Positions 46,824 through 55,956 of a DNA stretch of 64,000 nucleotides are shown in pieces. The first letter of the stretch is position 1, and every line of letters begins with the position of its first letter. The stretch is from Streptomyces tateyamensis (GTDB lineage: Bacteria; Actinomycetota; Actinomycetes; Streptomycetales; Streptomycetaceae): positions 41,810 to 105,809 of the forward strand of contig NZ_PYBW01000084.1 of the NCBI RefSeq assembly GCF_003205575.1. Reading direction: 5' to 3'. The notes below the pieces were generated by a model. That model saw only the letters and a list, made by a program, of their open reading frames with translations, had not been told where the DNA came from and did no database searches. Position numbers and translations under genes: made by a program.

Positions 46824-46845
46824 GGCCCGGGCTCAGTCCCGGGCC
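46824..46845. terminator. short hairpin between the secreted protein gene and pimA
   Basis: 8-bp all-GC stem GGCCCGGG / CCCGGGCC with loop CTCAGT, 15 bases after the plus-strand stop and overlapping the pimA stop region; it could end transcription in both directions. Confidence 0.45.
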
Positions 46846-48014
46846 AGGCCCAGGCCCAGGCGCTCGCGCCAGCTGGTGCCCTCGTCCTCGCGGACCTTGG
46901 GGCCCGCACCGCCGGCCGTCCCGTCGGTCACCGTCTCGTACACCGCCAGGATGTCGGCGCCCACCACCGACCAGTCGAACCGGCGCACGTGTGCGGAGGC
47001 CGCCGTGCGCAGCTCCGCGAGCCGCTGCGGATCGCCCAGCAGCCGGATCGCCGCCGCCGCCAGCGCCCCCGCGTCCTCCACCGGGAACAGCTCGCCCGCC
47101 TGCCCCTGGTCCAGCACCTGGGCGAACGCGTCCAGATCGCTGGCCAGCACCGGGGCCGCCGCCGACATCGCCTCCACCAGGATGATCCCGAAGCTCTCGC
47201 CCCCGGTGTTCGGCGCCACGTACAGGTCCACGCTGCGCAGCAGCCGGGCCTTCTCCTCGTCGCTCACCATGCCGAGGAACTCGATCCGCGCGCGCACCTC
47301 GGGCGCCAGCCCCGCGACCGCCTCCTCCTCGTCGCCCTTGCCGGCCACCAGCAGCCGCGCCTCGGGGCGCACCCGCAGGATCTCCGGCAGCGCGGCCAGC
47401 AGCGTCGGCAGCCCCTTGCGCGGCTCGTTGATCCGGCCGATGAAGCCCAGCGTCGGGCCCACCCAGCGCGGGTCCGGTTCGGCCTCGGCGAAGAAGGAGA
47501 CGTCGACCCCGTTGGGGATCACCACCGCGTCGCCGCCCAGGTGCTCCACCAGGGTGCGCCGGGCGTACTCGCTGACCGCGATCCGGGCGTTGATCTTCTC
47601 CAGCACCGGCTGCAGGATCGGCGAGGCTGCGATCATCGCCCGCGAGCGCGGGTTGGAGGTGTGGAAGGTGGCCACCATCGGCCCGGTCGCCGCCCAGGCC
47701 GCCAGCATCGACAGGCTCGGCGAGGTCGGCTCGTGCACGTGCAGGATGTCGAACTCGCCGTCCCGCAGCCAGCGCCGCACCCGGGTCGCCGAGATGATCC
47801 CGAAGCTCAGCCGGGCCACCGACCCGTTGTACGGCACCGCGACCGCCCGGCCCGCCGACACCACGTAGGAGGGCAGCGCCGAGTCGTCGTCGGCCGGCGC
47901 CAGCACCGAGACCTTGTGGCCCAGGCCGATCAGGTGCTCGGCCAGGTCCCGGATGTGGAACTGCACCCCGCCGGGCACGTCCCAGTCGTACGGGCAGACG
48001 ATGCCGATCTTCAC
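46833..48014 (-). CDS. pimA: phosphatidylinositol alpha-mannosyltransferase
   Basis: GT4 glycosyltransferase adding the first mannose from GDP-mannose to phosphatidylinositol at the inner membrane face. 393 residues: VKIGIVCPYDWDVPGGVQFH at the N-terminus, DILHVHEPTSPSLSMLA, VIPNGVDVSFF, LGFIGRINEPRKGL, and the donor-site ESFGIILVEAMSAA. GTG start overlaps the acyltransferase stop by 4 bases. The pgsA-acyltransferase-pimA order is that of the mycobacterial PIM locus, which supports the specific name. Confidence 0.92.
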   Translation of the reverse strand: MKIGIVCPYDWDVPGGVQFHIRDLAEHLIGLGHKVSVLAPADDDSALPSYVVSAGRAVAVPYNGSVARLSFGIISATRVRRWLRDGEFDILHVHEPTSPSLSMLAAWAATGPMVATFHTSNPRSRAMIAASPILQPVLEKINARIAVSEYARRTLVEHLGGDAVVIPNGVDVSFFAEAEPDPRWVGPTLGFIGRINEPRKGLPTLLAALPEILRVRPEARLLVAGKGDEEEAVAGLAPEVRARIEFLGMVSDEEKARLLRSVDLYVAPNTGGESFGIILVEAMSAAAPVLASDLDAFAQVLDQGQAGELFPVEDAGALAAAAIRLLGDPQRLAELRTAASAHVRRFDWSVVGADILAVYETVTDGTAGGAGPKVREDEGTSWRERLGLGLARD

Positions 48015-48943
48015 GAGGCGATCTCCTCGGTCGGCGGCACCGCCGGCCGGGGCCGGCCGGGCAGGTCCGCCGGCCAGAACTTCTGCAGCATGTGCCAGTC
48101 CTGCGGGTGCTCGGCGATCTCCGCCGCCCACACGTCGGCCAGCTGCTGGGTCATCAGCGCCTTGGCCGTCCTGCGGTCCACCTCCGGCGGCACCTCGATC
48201 GGCGGGTGGATCCGGGCCCGCTGCACCGCACCCTCGTACCAGAGCGAGGCCGGCAGCAGCGCCGCGCCGGTCTGCTGGGCCAGGGCCGCGGGCCCGGCCG
48301 GCATCCGGGCGGCCTCGCCGAAGAACTCCACCGGGGTGCCCGACTCCGACAGGTCCCGGTCGCCCACCAGGCAGACCAGTTTGCCCGCGCGCAGCCGGCG
48401 CGCCAGCGTCCCTATCACCGAGATGTCGCTGCCGGTCAGCGCCAGCACCTCCATCCCCAGCCCCTGGCGGTACGCCACGAACCGGTCGAACAGCGACTCC
48501 GGCTTGAGCCGCTCGGCGACCGTGGTGAACGGGAAGCCGAGGTGGCGCACCACCCAGGCGCCGGCCAGGTCCCAGTTGCCCATGTGCGGCAGCGCCAGCA
48601 CCGCGCCCCGGTTCGACTCCATCGCCGCGACCAGGTGCTCGATGCCGTCGACCCGCATCGAGTCGGCGATCTTGCGGTCGTTCCACACCGGCAGCCGGAA
48701 CGACTCCATCCAGTACCGCAGGTAGGAGCGCATCCCGGCCCGGGACAGCTCGCGCAGCTCGGCCGGCGAGGCCCCCGGCCGCACCCGGCGCAGGTTCGCC
48801 TCCAACTGGCGCACGCCCTTGCCCTGCCGGCGCCAGGTGAAGTCGGCCAGCGTATTGCCCAGCGCCCGCGCCACCGGCTCCGGCAGCAGCTTGACCGTCG
48901 CCCAGCCCGCCGCGTACGCGCCGTCGACCAGCTTGTCCCGCAT
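48011..48943 (-). CDS. phosphatidylinositol mannoside acyltransferase
   Basis: Lysophospholipid-acyltransferase-fold (HtrB/LpxL-like) membrane enzyme expected to acylate the first mannose of PIM. 310 residues; the H-x4-D catalytic motif is HMGNWDLAG (about residue 120), followed by VGDRDLSESGTPVEFFG and the VPPE.. region typical of the family. ATG 48943 chosen, with GAGGA six bases before; a GTG lies one codon earlier. Sits between pgsA (9-base gap) and pimA (overlap), so it acts in the same pathway. Confidence 0.9.
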   Translation of the reverse strand: MRDKLVDGAYAAGWATVKLLPEPVARALGNTLADFTWRRQGKGVRQLEANLRRVRPGASPAELRELSRAGMRSYLRYWMESFRLPVWNDRKIADSMRVDGIEHLVAAMESNRGAVLALPHMGNWDLAGAWVVRHLGFPFTTVAERLKPESLFDRFVAYRQGLGMEVLALTGSDISVIGTLARRLRAGKLVCLVGDRDLSESGTPVEFFGEAARMPAGPAALAQQTGAALLPASLWYEGAVQRARIHPPIEVPPEVDRRTAKALMTQQLADVWAAEIAEHPQDWHMLQKFWPADLPGRPRPAVPPTEEIAS

Positions 48944-48952
48944 CACGCTTCC

Positions 48953-49600
48953 TCAGCCCTCCCGGGTCGCGGCCGCCGCCTCGAAGGCCTCGCGGCGCAC
49001 CGTCAGCATCCGCTGCAACACCGTGATCACGCTGCCCACGCCGACCGCCCACAGGGCCACCGGCAGCAGCCACTCCACATACGGCACGCCGAACGTGTGC
49101 AGGCCCGCCAGGCCGACCGCGACCAGCGAGACCACCAGCCGCTCGGCCCGCTCCACCAGCCCCGACACGTCGCACGGCAGGCCCAGGCTCTCGGCGCGCG
49201 CCTTGGTGTACGAGACCACCTGACCGCTCGCCAGGCAGAGCACCGCGATCGCGCACAGCAGGTCGTTGTCGCCCGACCCCGCGTACCAGAGCGCCAGGCC
49301 GCCGAAGATCGCCGCGTCCGCCACCCGGTCCAGCGTGGAGTCCAGGAACGCTCCCCACTTGTTGGAGGTCCCGGCCTGCCGGGCCATGTTCCCGTCCACC
49401 AGGTCCGAGAAGATGAACAGGGTGATGGTGACGGTCCCCCAGAAGAACTCGCCGCGCGGGAAGAACACCAGCGCACCGGCCACCGAGCCGGCGGTGCCGA
49501 TCAGCGTCACCGCGTCCGGGCTCACCCCCCAGCGCAGCAGCAGGGCGGCGAACGGCGTCAGGACACGTGTGAAGAAGGCACGCGCGTATTTGTTGAGCAT
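48953..49600 (-). CDS. pgsA: CDP-alcohol phosphatidyltransferase (phosphatidylinositol phosphate synthase)
   Basis: Integral membrane enzyme joining CDP-diacylglycerol to inositol phosphate, feeding PI and PIM synthesis. 215 residues with about six helices and the full signature DLVDGNMARQAGTSNKWGAF followed by LDSTLDRVAD (D-x2-D-G-x2-A-R-x8-G-x3-D-x3-D). Start at ATG 49600 (MLNKYARAFF), where similarity begins. Substrate choice rests on its PIM neighbours, since the catalytic motif alone does not separate PI-phosphate from glycerol-phosphate synthases. Confidence 0.9.
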   Translation of the reverse strand: MLNKYARAFFTRVLTPFAALLLRWGVSPDAVTLIGTAGSVAGALVFFPRGEFFWGTVTITLFIFSDLVDGNMARQAGTSNKWGAFLDSTLDRVADAAIFGGLALWYAGSGDNDLLCAIAVLCLASGQVVSYTKARAESLGLPCDVSGLVERAERLVVSLVAVGLAGLHTFGVPYVEWLLPVALWAVGVGSVITVLQRMLTVRREAFEAAAATREG

Positions 49601-49743
49601 GGCCTTCCGGACCGCTCCGATCTCACTGCCTGGGTGGTTCACCGGTGGGCCGGCAGCGGCGCACACCGGCAGCCGAGTGGATCAGCCGCTCGACGGGACC
49701 ATGGTATCCACTGGTCACCGGGCTCCCGACGCCGCGCGGGCCG

Positions 49744-50136
49744 CTACCGCCGGGGCAGCGCGCAGGCCTTGGTGCCGCCCGGCATCCGGTGCCGGTTGCG
49801 CGACACCCAGCGGTAGCCCAGCTCCGCCACCGGCCGCGCCGGCGCCAGCTCCAGCAGCCCGCCCAGCCAGGCCCAGGCGTTGCCGGAGCGCAGCAGCAGC
49901 TTGGCCACCGCGGCCGCCCCGCCGTACACCTGCCCGACCGGGGTCACCCAGAGCACCTCGCGCTCTGCCCGCTCCTCGCTCACGCCCAGCGCCGCCAGGT
50001 CGGCGAACTGGTAGGGCTGCGCCTGCCAGCCGCCGGAGGCGAGCGTCTGGCGCAGGTAGCGCTCGGCGAAACGCACGCAGGAGCTGCAGAACGCGCAGTC
50101 CCCGTCGAAAACCAGTACCGGATCAACAGGAGTCAT
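49744..50136 (-). CDS. DCC-family (DUF393) thiol-disulfide oxidoreductase-like protein
   Basis: 130 residues. Starts VLVFDGDCAFCSSCVRF, with the D-C-x2-C hallmark of DCC proteins (here DCAFC), a thioredoxin-like small fold; the middle has LWVTPVGQVYGGAAAVAKLL. No signal peptide. Functions in this family are poorly defined. ATG 50136 chosen. It stands upstream of pgsA on the same strand with a 143-base gap and is divergent from the gene at 50309. Confidence 0.8.
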   Translation of the reverse strand: MTPVDPVLVFDGDCAFCSSCVRFAERYLRQTLASGGWQAQPYQFADLAALGVSEERAEREVLWVTPVGQVYGGAAAVAKLLLRSGNAWAWLGGLLELAPARPVAELGYRWVSRNRHRMPGGTKACALPRR

Positions 50137-50308
50137 GACTCCGATCCTGCCCCATCGGGATCGAACCAGGCGCACCGGGGAAGGAACCAGCTGAAAAGCC
50201 GTCAAGCCCGGTCACCCGAGCAGGTGACGGGAGTTCAGAAGATCACCGTCACAAGGGCCCGGCGGCACGGTAACCTGCCGCTGACAGGGAGGGAGGGAGG
50301 CCGCCGCC

Positions 50309-51955
50309 ATGACCAAGCTGGACATGACCCCGGGTGCGCAGATACCCCGCACGGATTCCGGACCGCAGACCGCGGTCACCCAGGCACTCTCGTCCGCGGC
50401 CTACCGCGACAGCGACCTGGACGAGTTCGTCGCCAAGGTGCAGGACGGCGTGGTGGGCAAGGCGGGCTGGCACGAGCTGTTCCGTCCCAACGTCGGCGAG
50501 GCGTTCAGCAAGGCCGTCATCGCCCGCACCCTGGGCGCCGGACGCAAGCCGCTCGTGCCCGCCTTCGGCACCGAGCCGCGGATGGTGGTCGAGCACTGCC
50601 TGGCCGCCGAGGAGCTGCGCCGGGCCCGGGACAAGCGGCTGATGCTGGTCACCCTCGTGACCGGCGCGCTCTTCCTGCCCGGCGCCCTGCTCTGGCTGCT
50701 CTCCATCCGGGGCCGGATCTGGCTGCGGACCGGCAGCGCGAACCGCGACGCGCTGTTCGGGCCGCTGGTCATGCTGGTACCGACCCTGATCGCCGGCGCG
50801 CTGGCCTGGCACCCGCCGCTGGCCGGCTTCTGGGGCCTCTACGCCCGGATCGTGCTGCTGGTCCCCCTGGTCGGCTGGGTCCTCGCCAAGCGGATGGTGA
50901 TCGCCTCGGTCAAGGACCTGCGGGCCCGCTGGGCCGACGTGCTGGACGGCAACCTCAACCCGGTGCTGCCCAACGCGGTCCCCCGGCACGACGACGACAA
51001 GAAGGCCACCGCCCTCAAGGAGGGCCTGGACCGGCTGACCGTCGAGCAGCACACCAACGTGCTGCACTACGCCGGGGTCAACGGGATACTCGGCCTCGGC
51101 CGCCGCTGGGGCTCCTGGGAGCTGGTCGAGGACCTGCGCCCGGTGGCCGGCCTGGAGGACTTCCGCACCTTCCACACCTGGGACCTGGTCCGCAAGATCA
51201 CCGACCGGCTGAACGGCCTGAGCCGCAGCGAGGTCGGCAACGGCGCGGTGCCCGGCTCCTCGGTCGAGCAGTGGGTGATCATGGAGGTCGGGGCCGGCGC
51301 CGACGAGATCGGCCGCCCTGACGGGCCGGACATGGACGGCCAGCGGATGCGCGACCACGCCGTGGTCAACCTCGCCAACCGCCAGGGCTTCGGCCAGGAC
51401 GGGCCGCGCCACTACCTCGGCACCCAGTTCGTGCTCAACAAGGGCCGGCTGGTGGTCAGCGTGCTGGTCACCGTCACCGTGCTCAGCAACACCCTGCGGG
51501 TCTCGGTCAACGGCCACACGCTGGGCCCGATCAACGGCATCTTCCACGACAAGCCCAAGGTCAAGGAGCGCACCGCGGCCAAGACCGGCAAGTTCTGGGA
51601 GGAGCGGACGATCCAGCTCCCGCTGGTGGACAACCTGGAGGTGGTCCGCCAGGCGCTGCGGGCGCCGTTCTACCGGGCGCCCGGCCTGCTCAACTGGCTC
51701 GGCGGCACCATGAAGCTGCCCGAGCCGTTCGGTCTGCGCACCGCCTGGGCCACCGCCCCGTGGAACAGCCGGTTCATGTCCGACGACTCGATCCGGATCG
51801 CCACCCCGGTGGTCAGCGCGGTCCTGGCGGCCACCATCGAGTTCCTCGCCGACCACGACGTCAACACCGAGCGGTTCGCCAACCGCGGGCTGATCCTCAA
51901 GTCCGAGATGCAGGGCGTGCGGCCGTTCAAGTCGGACCAGTACGACGCCTGGTGA
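50309..51955 (+). CDS. large membrane protein of unknown function
   Basis: 548 residues; not recognised as a named family. A soluble N-terminal part (1-108) is followed by a hydrophobic region with about three helices (LMLVTLVTGALFLPGALLWL, near 150-170, and 175-195), then a ~350-residue soluble domain with conserved-looking blocks such as RTFHTWDLVRKITDRLNGLS, YLGTQFVLNKGRLVVSV and LADHDVNTERFANRGLILKS. No catalytic motif could be named. ATG with GGGAGG upstream. Apparently monocistronic, between the DCC gene and the HIT gene, with a strong terminator. Codon use is normal for the region. Confidence 0.85.
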   Translation: MTKLDMTPGAQIPRTDSGPQTAVTQALSSAAYRDSDLDEFVAKVQDGVVGKAGWHELFRPNVGEAFSKAVIARTLGAGRKPLVPAFGTEPRMVVEHCLAAEELRRARDKRLMLVTLVTGALFLPGALLWLLSIRGRIWLRTGSANRDALFGPLVMLVPTLIAGALAWHPPLAGFWGLYARIVLLVPLVGWVLAKRMVIASVKDLRARWADVLDGNLNPVLPNAVPRHDDDKKATALKEGLDRLTVEQHTNVLHYAGVNGILGLGRRWGSWELVEDLRPVAGLEDFRTFHTWDLVRKITDRLNGLSRSEVGNGAVPGSSVEQWVIMEVGAGADEIGRPDGPDMDGQRMRDHAVVNLANRQGFGQDGPRHYLGTQFVLNKGRLVVSVLVTVTVLSNTLRVSVNGHTLGPINGIFHDKPKVKERTAAKTGKFWEERTIQLPLVDNLEVVRQALRAPFYRAPGLLNWLGGTMKLPEPFGLRTAWATAPWNSRFMSDDSIRIATPVVSAVLAATIEFLADHDVNTERFANRGLILKSEMQGVRPFKSDQYDAW

Positions 51956-51966
51956 AGCCGCCGCAC

Positions 51967-52004
51967 GCCGCAGGGCCCGCACGGTGACGTGCGGGCCCTG
52001 CGGC
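51967..52004. terminator. bidirectional terminator between the 548-residue gene and the HIT gene
   Basis: Perfect 16-bp stem GCCGCAGGGCCCGCAC with loop GGTGAC, 11 bases after the plus-strand stop and 12 bases beyond the minus-strand HIT stop. Confidence 0.92.
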
Positions 52005-52016
52005 TCTCCCGGCGGT

Positions 52017-52577
52017 TCAGCCCTGCGGCCAGGCCTCGGCCAGCATCTTGCGGGTGTCCGCGAGCAGCTGGGGCAGCACCTTGGTGTGGCCCACCACCGG
52101 CATGAAGTTGGTGTCCCCGCCCCAGCGCGGCACCACGTGCTGGTGCAGGTGCGCGGCGATCCCGGCGCCGGCCGCCCCGCCCTGGTTCATCCCGATGTTG
52201 AACCCGTGCGCGCCGGAGGCCCGGCGCAGCGCCGCCATCGCCTGCTTGGTGAGCCTGGCGAGCTCGACGGTCTCCTCGTCGGTCAGCTCCGTGTAGTCGG
52301 CCACGTGCCGGTACGGGACCACCATCAGGTGGCCGCCGTTGTACGGGTACAGGTTGAGCACCGCGTAGACGTGCTCGCCGCGGTGGATGACCAGGCCGTC
52401 CTCGTCGCTGAGCGAGGGGATCGAGCAGAACGGGCAGCCGTCGTCCGCGGCGGGCCCGGTCGGCTTGTTCTCGCCCTGGATGTACGCCATCCGATGGGGG
52501 GTCCACAGACGCCGGAAGCCGTCCGGCTCCCCGACGCCCTGCTGCAGTTCCGGCTCACTCGTCATGCTGGTCAGCAT
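52017..52577 (-). CDS. HIT-family nucleotide hydrolase/transferase
   Basis: 186 residues. HIT histidine triad HLHQHVVPRW near the C-terminus, zinc-type cysteines in CPFCSIP, and the family segment LYPYNGGHLMVVPYRH. Such proteins in actinobacteria include Ap4A phosphorylase-like enzymes (compare mycobacterial Rv2613c, also between thrS and pgsA). Two starts fit: ATG 52577, or ATG 52565 (MTSEPE); neither has a clear ribosome site. 74 bases after the thrS stop on the same strand, so probably co-transcribed with it. Confidence 0.88.
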   Translation of the reverse strand: MLTSMTSEPELQQGVGEPDGFRRLWTPHRMAYIQGENKPTGPAADDGCPFCSIPSLSDEDGLVIHRGEHVYAVLNLYPYNGGHLMVVPYRHVADYTELTDEETVELARLTKQAMAALRRASGAHGFNIGMNQGGAAGAGIAAHLHQHVVPRWGGDTNFMPVVGHTKVLPQLLADTRKMLAEAWPQG

Positions 52578-52651
52578 ATTCGGCGGACCGGCCCGGCAAA
52601 CCAGGGGTGGGGCGGACTCCAGTCGGAATCCGCCCCACCTCCAGCCGTGCG

Positions 52652-54631
52652 TCAGACCTGGATCCGGCGCGCCACCGCGTCCACGATCTCACTGACCGCC
52701 TCGGCCACCGGCACGCCGTTCTTCTGCTCGCCGTTGCGGTAGCGGAAGCTGACCGCGCCGGCCTCGACGTCGTCGTTGCCCGCGATGAGCATGAACGGGA
52801 TCTTGCCCTTCTGGGCGTTGCGGATCTTCTTCTGCATCCGGTCGTCCGAGGCGTCCACCTCGACCCGGATCCCGTGCTTCTTCAGCTCGGCCGCCACCTC
52901 GCGCAGGTACGGCACGTGCTCGTCGGTGATCGGGATGCCGACCACGGTGACCGGGGCCAGCCACGGCGGCATGGCACCCGCGTAGTGCTCCAGCAGCACC
53001 GCGAAGAACCGCTCGATCGAGCCGAACAGGGCCCGGTGGATCATCACCGGCCGCTGCCGGTTGCCGTCCGCGCCCTGGTACTCCAGCTCGAACCGCTGCG
53101 GCAGCTGGAAGTCGACCTGGATGGTCGACATCTGCCAGGTCCGGCCGATCGCGTCCTTGGCCTGCACCGAGATCTTCGGGCCGTAGAAGGCCGCACCGGC
53201 CGGGTCCAGCACCAGCTCGAGGTTCTGCTTCTCGGCCGCCGCACGCAGCGTCTCGGTGGCCTCCTCCCAGTCCTCGTCCGAGCCGATGAACTTCTCCGGG
53301 TCCTTGGTGGACAGCTCCAGGTAGAAGTCGTTCAGCCCGTAGTCGCGCAGCAGGTCCAGCACGAAGGTGAGCAGCGAGTCCAGCTCGCCGGCCATCTGCT
53401 CCTTGGTGCAGTAGATGTGCGCGTCGTCCTGGGTGAAGCCGCGGGCCCGGGTCAGGCCGTGCACCACGCCGGACTTCTCGTACCGGTACACGGTGCCGAA
53501 CTCGAAGAGCCGCAGCGGCAGTTCACGGTACGAGCGGCCGCGCGAGCGGTAGATCAGGTTGTGCATCGGGCAGTTCATCGGCTTGAGGTAGTAGTCGATC
53601 TCGCCGTCGAGCTTCATGGGCGGGTACATCCCGTCCGCGTACCAGTCCAGGTGGCCGGAGAGCTCGAACAGGGTGCCCTTGGTGGCGTGCGGCGAGTAGA
53701 CGAACTCGTAGCCGGACTCCTCGTGCCGCTTGCGCGAGTAGTCCTCCATCACCCGGCGCATGATGCCGCCCTTGGGGTGGAAGACGGCCAGGCCCGAGCC
53801 GATCTCCTCCGGGATGGAGAAGAGGTCCAGCTCGCTGCCGAGCTTGCGGTGGTCGCGCTTGGCGGCCTCCTCCAGGAACTCCAGGTGCGCCTTCAGCTCG
53901 TCCTTGGTCGGCCACGCGGTGCCGTAGAGGCGCTGGAGCTGCTTGTTCTTCTCGCTGCCGCGCCAGTAGGCGGCGGCCGAGCGCATGATCTTGAAGGCCG
54001 GGATCATCCGGGTGCTCGGCAGGTGCGGGCCGCGGCACAGGTCGCCCCAGCAGAGCTCGCCGCTCTTCGGGTCCAGGTTGTCGTAGATGGTCAGCTCGCC
54101 GCTGCCCACCTCCACGTCCGCGCCCTCGCCGGCGGTGGCGGCCGAGCCCTTGAGCCCGATCAGCTCCAGCTTGTACGGCTCGCCGGCCAGTTCCTCGCGG
54201 GCGGACTCGTCGGTGACCACCCGGCGGGCGAACTTCTGGCCCTTCTTGATGATCTCCTGCATCTTCTTCTCGATGGCCTTCAGGTCATCGGGGTGGAACG
54301 GCTTCTCGACGTCGAAGTCGTAGTAGAAGCCGTCCTTGATCGGCGGGCCGATGCCCAGCTTGGCCTCGGGGAACAGCTGCTGCACCGCCTGCGCCATCAC
54401 GTGCGCGGTGGAGTGGCGCAGGATGTTGAGGCCGTCCTGGCTGGTGATCCCGACCGGCTCGACCTCGTCGCCGTCCTGCAGCTGGTAGGCCAGGTCCTTG
54501 AGCACGCCGGCCACCCGGGCGGCCACCACGCTGCGGTCCTCGGCGAACACGTCGGCGGCGGTGGTGCCCGTCGTCACCACGCGCTCTTCCCGATCGGGTT
54601 CGCGGTTGATGATTACCCGGACGTCCGTCAC
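52652..54631 (-). CDS. thrS: threonyl-tRNA synthetase
   Basis: 659 residues, class IIa. N-terminal TGS domain (about 1-65), editing domain with HSTAHVMAQAVQQLFPEAK and the downstream CWGDLCRGPHLPST, then the catalytic core (MNCPMHNLIY, ARGFTQDDAHIYC with motif 2, and ATVVGI-like PVTVVGIPITDEHV at the anticodon domain start). GTG start with AGGAG ahead. First gene of thrS-HIT, the usual lead-in to the PIM genes. Confidence 0.97.
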   Translation of the reverse strand: MTDVRVIINREPDREERVVTTGTTAADVFAEDRSVVAARVAGVLKDLAYQLQDGDEVEPVGITSQDGLNILRHSTAHVMAQAVQQLFPEAKLGIGPPIKDGFYYDFDVEKPFHPDDLKAIEKKMQEIIKKGQKFARRVVTDESAREELAGEPYKLELIGLKGSAATAGEGADVEVGSGELTIYDNLDPKSGELCWGDLCRGPHLPSTRMIPAFKIMRSAAAYWRGSEKNKQLQRLYGTAWPTKDELKAHLEFLEEAAKRDHRKLGSELDLFSIPEEIGSGLAVFHPKGGIMRRVMEDYSRKRHEESGYEFVYSPHATKGTLFELSGHLDWYADGMYPPMKLDGEIDYYLKPMNCPMHNLIYRSRGRSYRELPLRLFEFGTVYRYEKSGVVHGLTRARGFTQDDAHIYCTKEQMAGELDSLLTFVLDLLRDYGLNDFYLELSTKDPEKFIGSDEDWEEATETLRAAAEKQNLELVLDPAGAAFYGPKISVQAKDAIGRTWQMSTIQVDFQLPQRFELEYQGADGNRQRPVMIHRALFGSIERFFAVLLEHYAGAMPPWLAPVTVVGIPITDEHVPYLREVAAELKKHGIRVEVDASDDRMQKKIRNAQKGKIPFMLIAGNDDVEAGAVSFRYRNGEQKNGVPVAEAVSEIVDAVARRIQV

Positions 54632-54864
54632 CGGTTTTCTCCTGACGTGGTGGATCTGATGGCCGCAGCTCCTGCTGCTGCCCCGATGGTACCGAGCCCG
54701 CCCGCTCGATCGTGCACCCGTCTCCGCGCCGCCCGGACGGGATTGAAGGGGTACCGGCCAGGGGTATCACCTGCTCGGAACCGCACCACCAGCTGGTGCA
54801 CCGTCAGTCCTCGGCGGTGCACCCGGCGGGTCCGGGGAGAACCCAGGGGATGTGAGGGGTGGTC

Positions 54865-55608
54865 ATGACTCAGCCGTTCCGCGCGAACGACGGCCACTGG
54901 TACCAGGGCCCGTTCGCCTCCTTCGACACCGAGACCACCGGCGTGGACGTGGAACGGGATCGGATCGTCTCCGCCGCCCTGGTCCTCCAGTCCGCTCCCG
55001 GCGCCGAGCCCACCAGGCTGACCTGGCTGGCCGATCCGGGCATCCCGATCCCCGAGGGCGCCCGCGCCGTGCACGGGATCACCGACGAGCAGGTGCGCGC
55101 GCACGGCCGCCCACCGGCCCAGGTCACCGCGGAGATAGCCGCCGCCCTGGCCGAACAGGCCAGGGCCGGGGTGCCGTTGGTGGTGATGAACGCGCCCTAC
55201 GACCTGACCCTGCTGGACCGCGAGCTGCGCCGGCACCGGCACAGCTCACTGGACGCCTTCCTGGCCGGCGCCGAACTGCTGGTGGTCGACCCGCGGGTGG
55301 TGGACAAGCACGTGGACCGCTACCGCAAGGGCCGCCGCACCCTGACCGACCTGTGCGCGCACTACGGCGTGGTGCTGGACGGCGCGCACGACGCGGGCGC
55401 GGACGCCTGGGCCGCACTGCAGTTGGTCCGGGTGCTCGGCGAGCGCCACCAGGGCGCACTGGGCGCCTTCTCCCCGGCCGAGTTGCACCTGCGCCAGCGT
55501 GGCTGGCACGCGGCCCAGGCCCGCGGCCTGCAGGAGTGGTTCGACCGCTCCGGCACCCCGGAGCGGGTGGACCGCTCCTGGCCGCTGCGCCCGGCCGAGG
55601 CCGCCTGA
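54865..55608 (+). CDS. DnaQ-like 3'-5' exonuclease (DEDDh)
   Basis: 247 residues. Exonuclease motifs: I FDTETTG (Asp and Glu), II NAPYDLTLLDREL, III DGAHDAGADAWAAL with the DEDDh His and Asp. It resembles the epsilon proofreading subunit but stands alone; whether it works with a polymerase or in RNA/DNA turnover cannot be told. ATG 54865 chosen, with GAGGGG five bases upstream; a GTG two codons earlier is possible. Divergent from thrS and ended by a strong hairpin. Confidence 0.88.
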   Translation: MTQPFRANDGHWYQGPFASFDTETTGVDVERDRIVSAALVLQSAPGAEPTRLTWLADPGIPIPEGARAVHGITDEQVRAHGRPPAQVTAEIAAALAEQARAGVPLVVMNAPYDLTLLDRELRRHRHSSLDAFLAGAELLVVDPRVVDKHVDRYRKGRRTLTDLCAHYGVVLDGAHDAGADAWAALQLVRVLGERHQGALGAFSPAELHLRQRGWHAAQARGLQEWFDRSGTPERVDRSWPLRPAEAA

Positions 55609-55626
55609 CGACCTGTCGGCGAAATG

Positions 55627-55664
55627 CATCGGGCCCCAACTGCTGTGGCAGTTGGGGCCCGATG
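55627..55664. terminator. terminator between exonuclease gene and tRNA-Val
   Basis: 17-bp perfect stem CATCGGGCCCCAACTGC with loop TGTG, 18 bases after the exonuclease stop; on the other strand it lies 8 bases past the tRNA 3' end. Confidence 0.92.
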
Positions 55665-55672
55665 TTGTCCGG

Positions 55673-55744
55673 TGGGCGATACTGGGATCGAACCAGTGAC
55701 CCCTTCGGTGTGAACGAAGTGCTCTCCCGCTGAGCTAATCGCCC
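55673..55744 (-). tRNA. tRNA-Val (anticodon CAC), copy 1
   Basis: 72-base cloverleaf: acceptor GGGCGAT/ATCGCCC, D-arm GCTC...GAGC, anticodon loop TTCACAC (CAC, reads GUG), T-arm ACTGG-TTCGATC-CCAGT, discriminator A. CCA is not encoded. Identical in sequence to the copy at 55957-56028. Confidence 0.97.
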
Positions 55745-55898
55745 GGGCAACGAGATGAACAATAGCACCCCTCCCAGGGGGTCCTGCAACGTGGTTGATC
55801 ACCGCCCGCCCGACGCGCCGCCAGGCCGGCCTGCAGAAAGGCGAACTGACGCGGACTCAGCACGAAACAGATCCGCCGACTTCTCCAGGGAACCGGAA

Positions 55899-55942
55899 AA
55901 GGCGTAGGACCCGGGTTGAAAATAACCAGGGTCCTACGCCTT
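55899..55942 (-). terminator. tRNA-Val terminator with U-run
   Basis: 14-bp stem (AAGGCGTAGGACCC and complement) with an extra GGTT/AACC inner pair, 14 bases past the 3' end of the second tRNA-Val; the minus-strand product ends in TTTT, unusually close to a classical terminator for this genome. Confidence 0.85.
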
Positions 55943-55956
55943 CTTGTGCAATCCGG

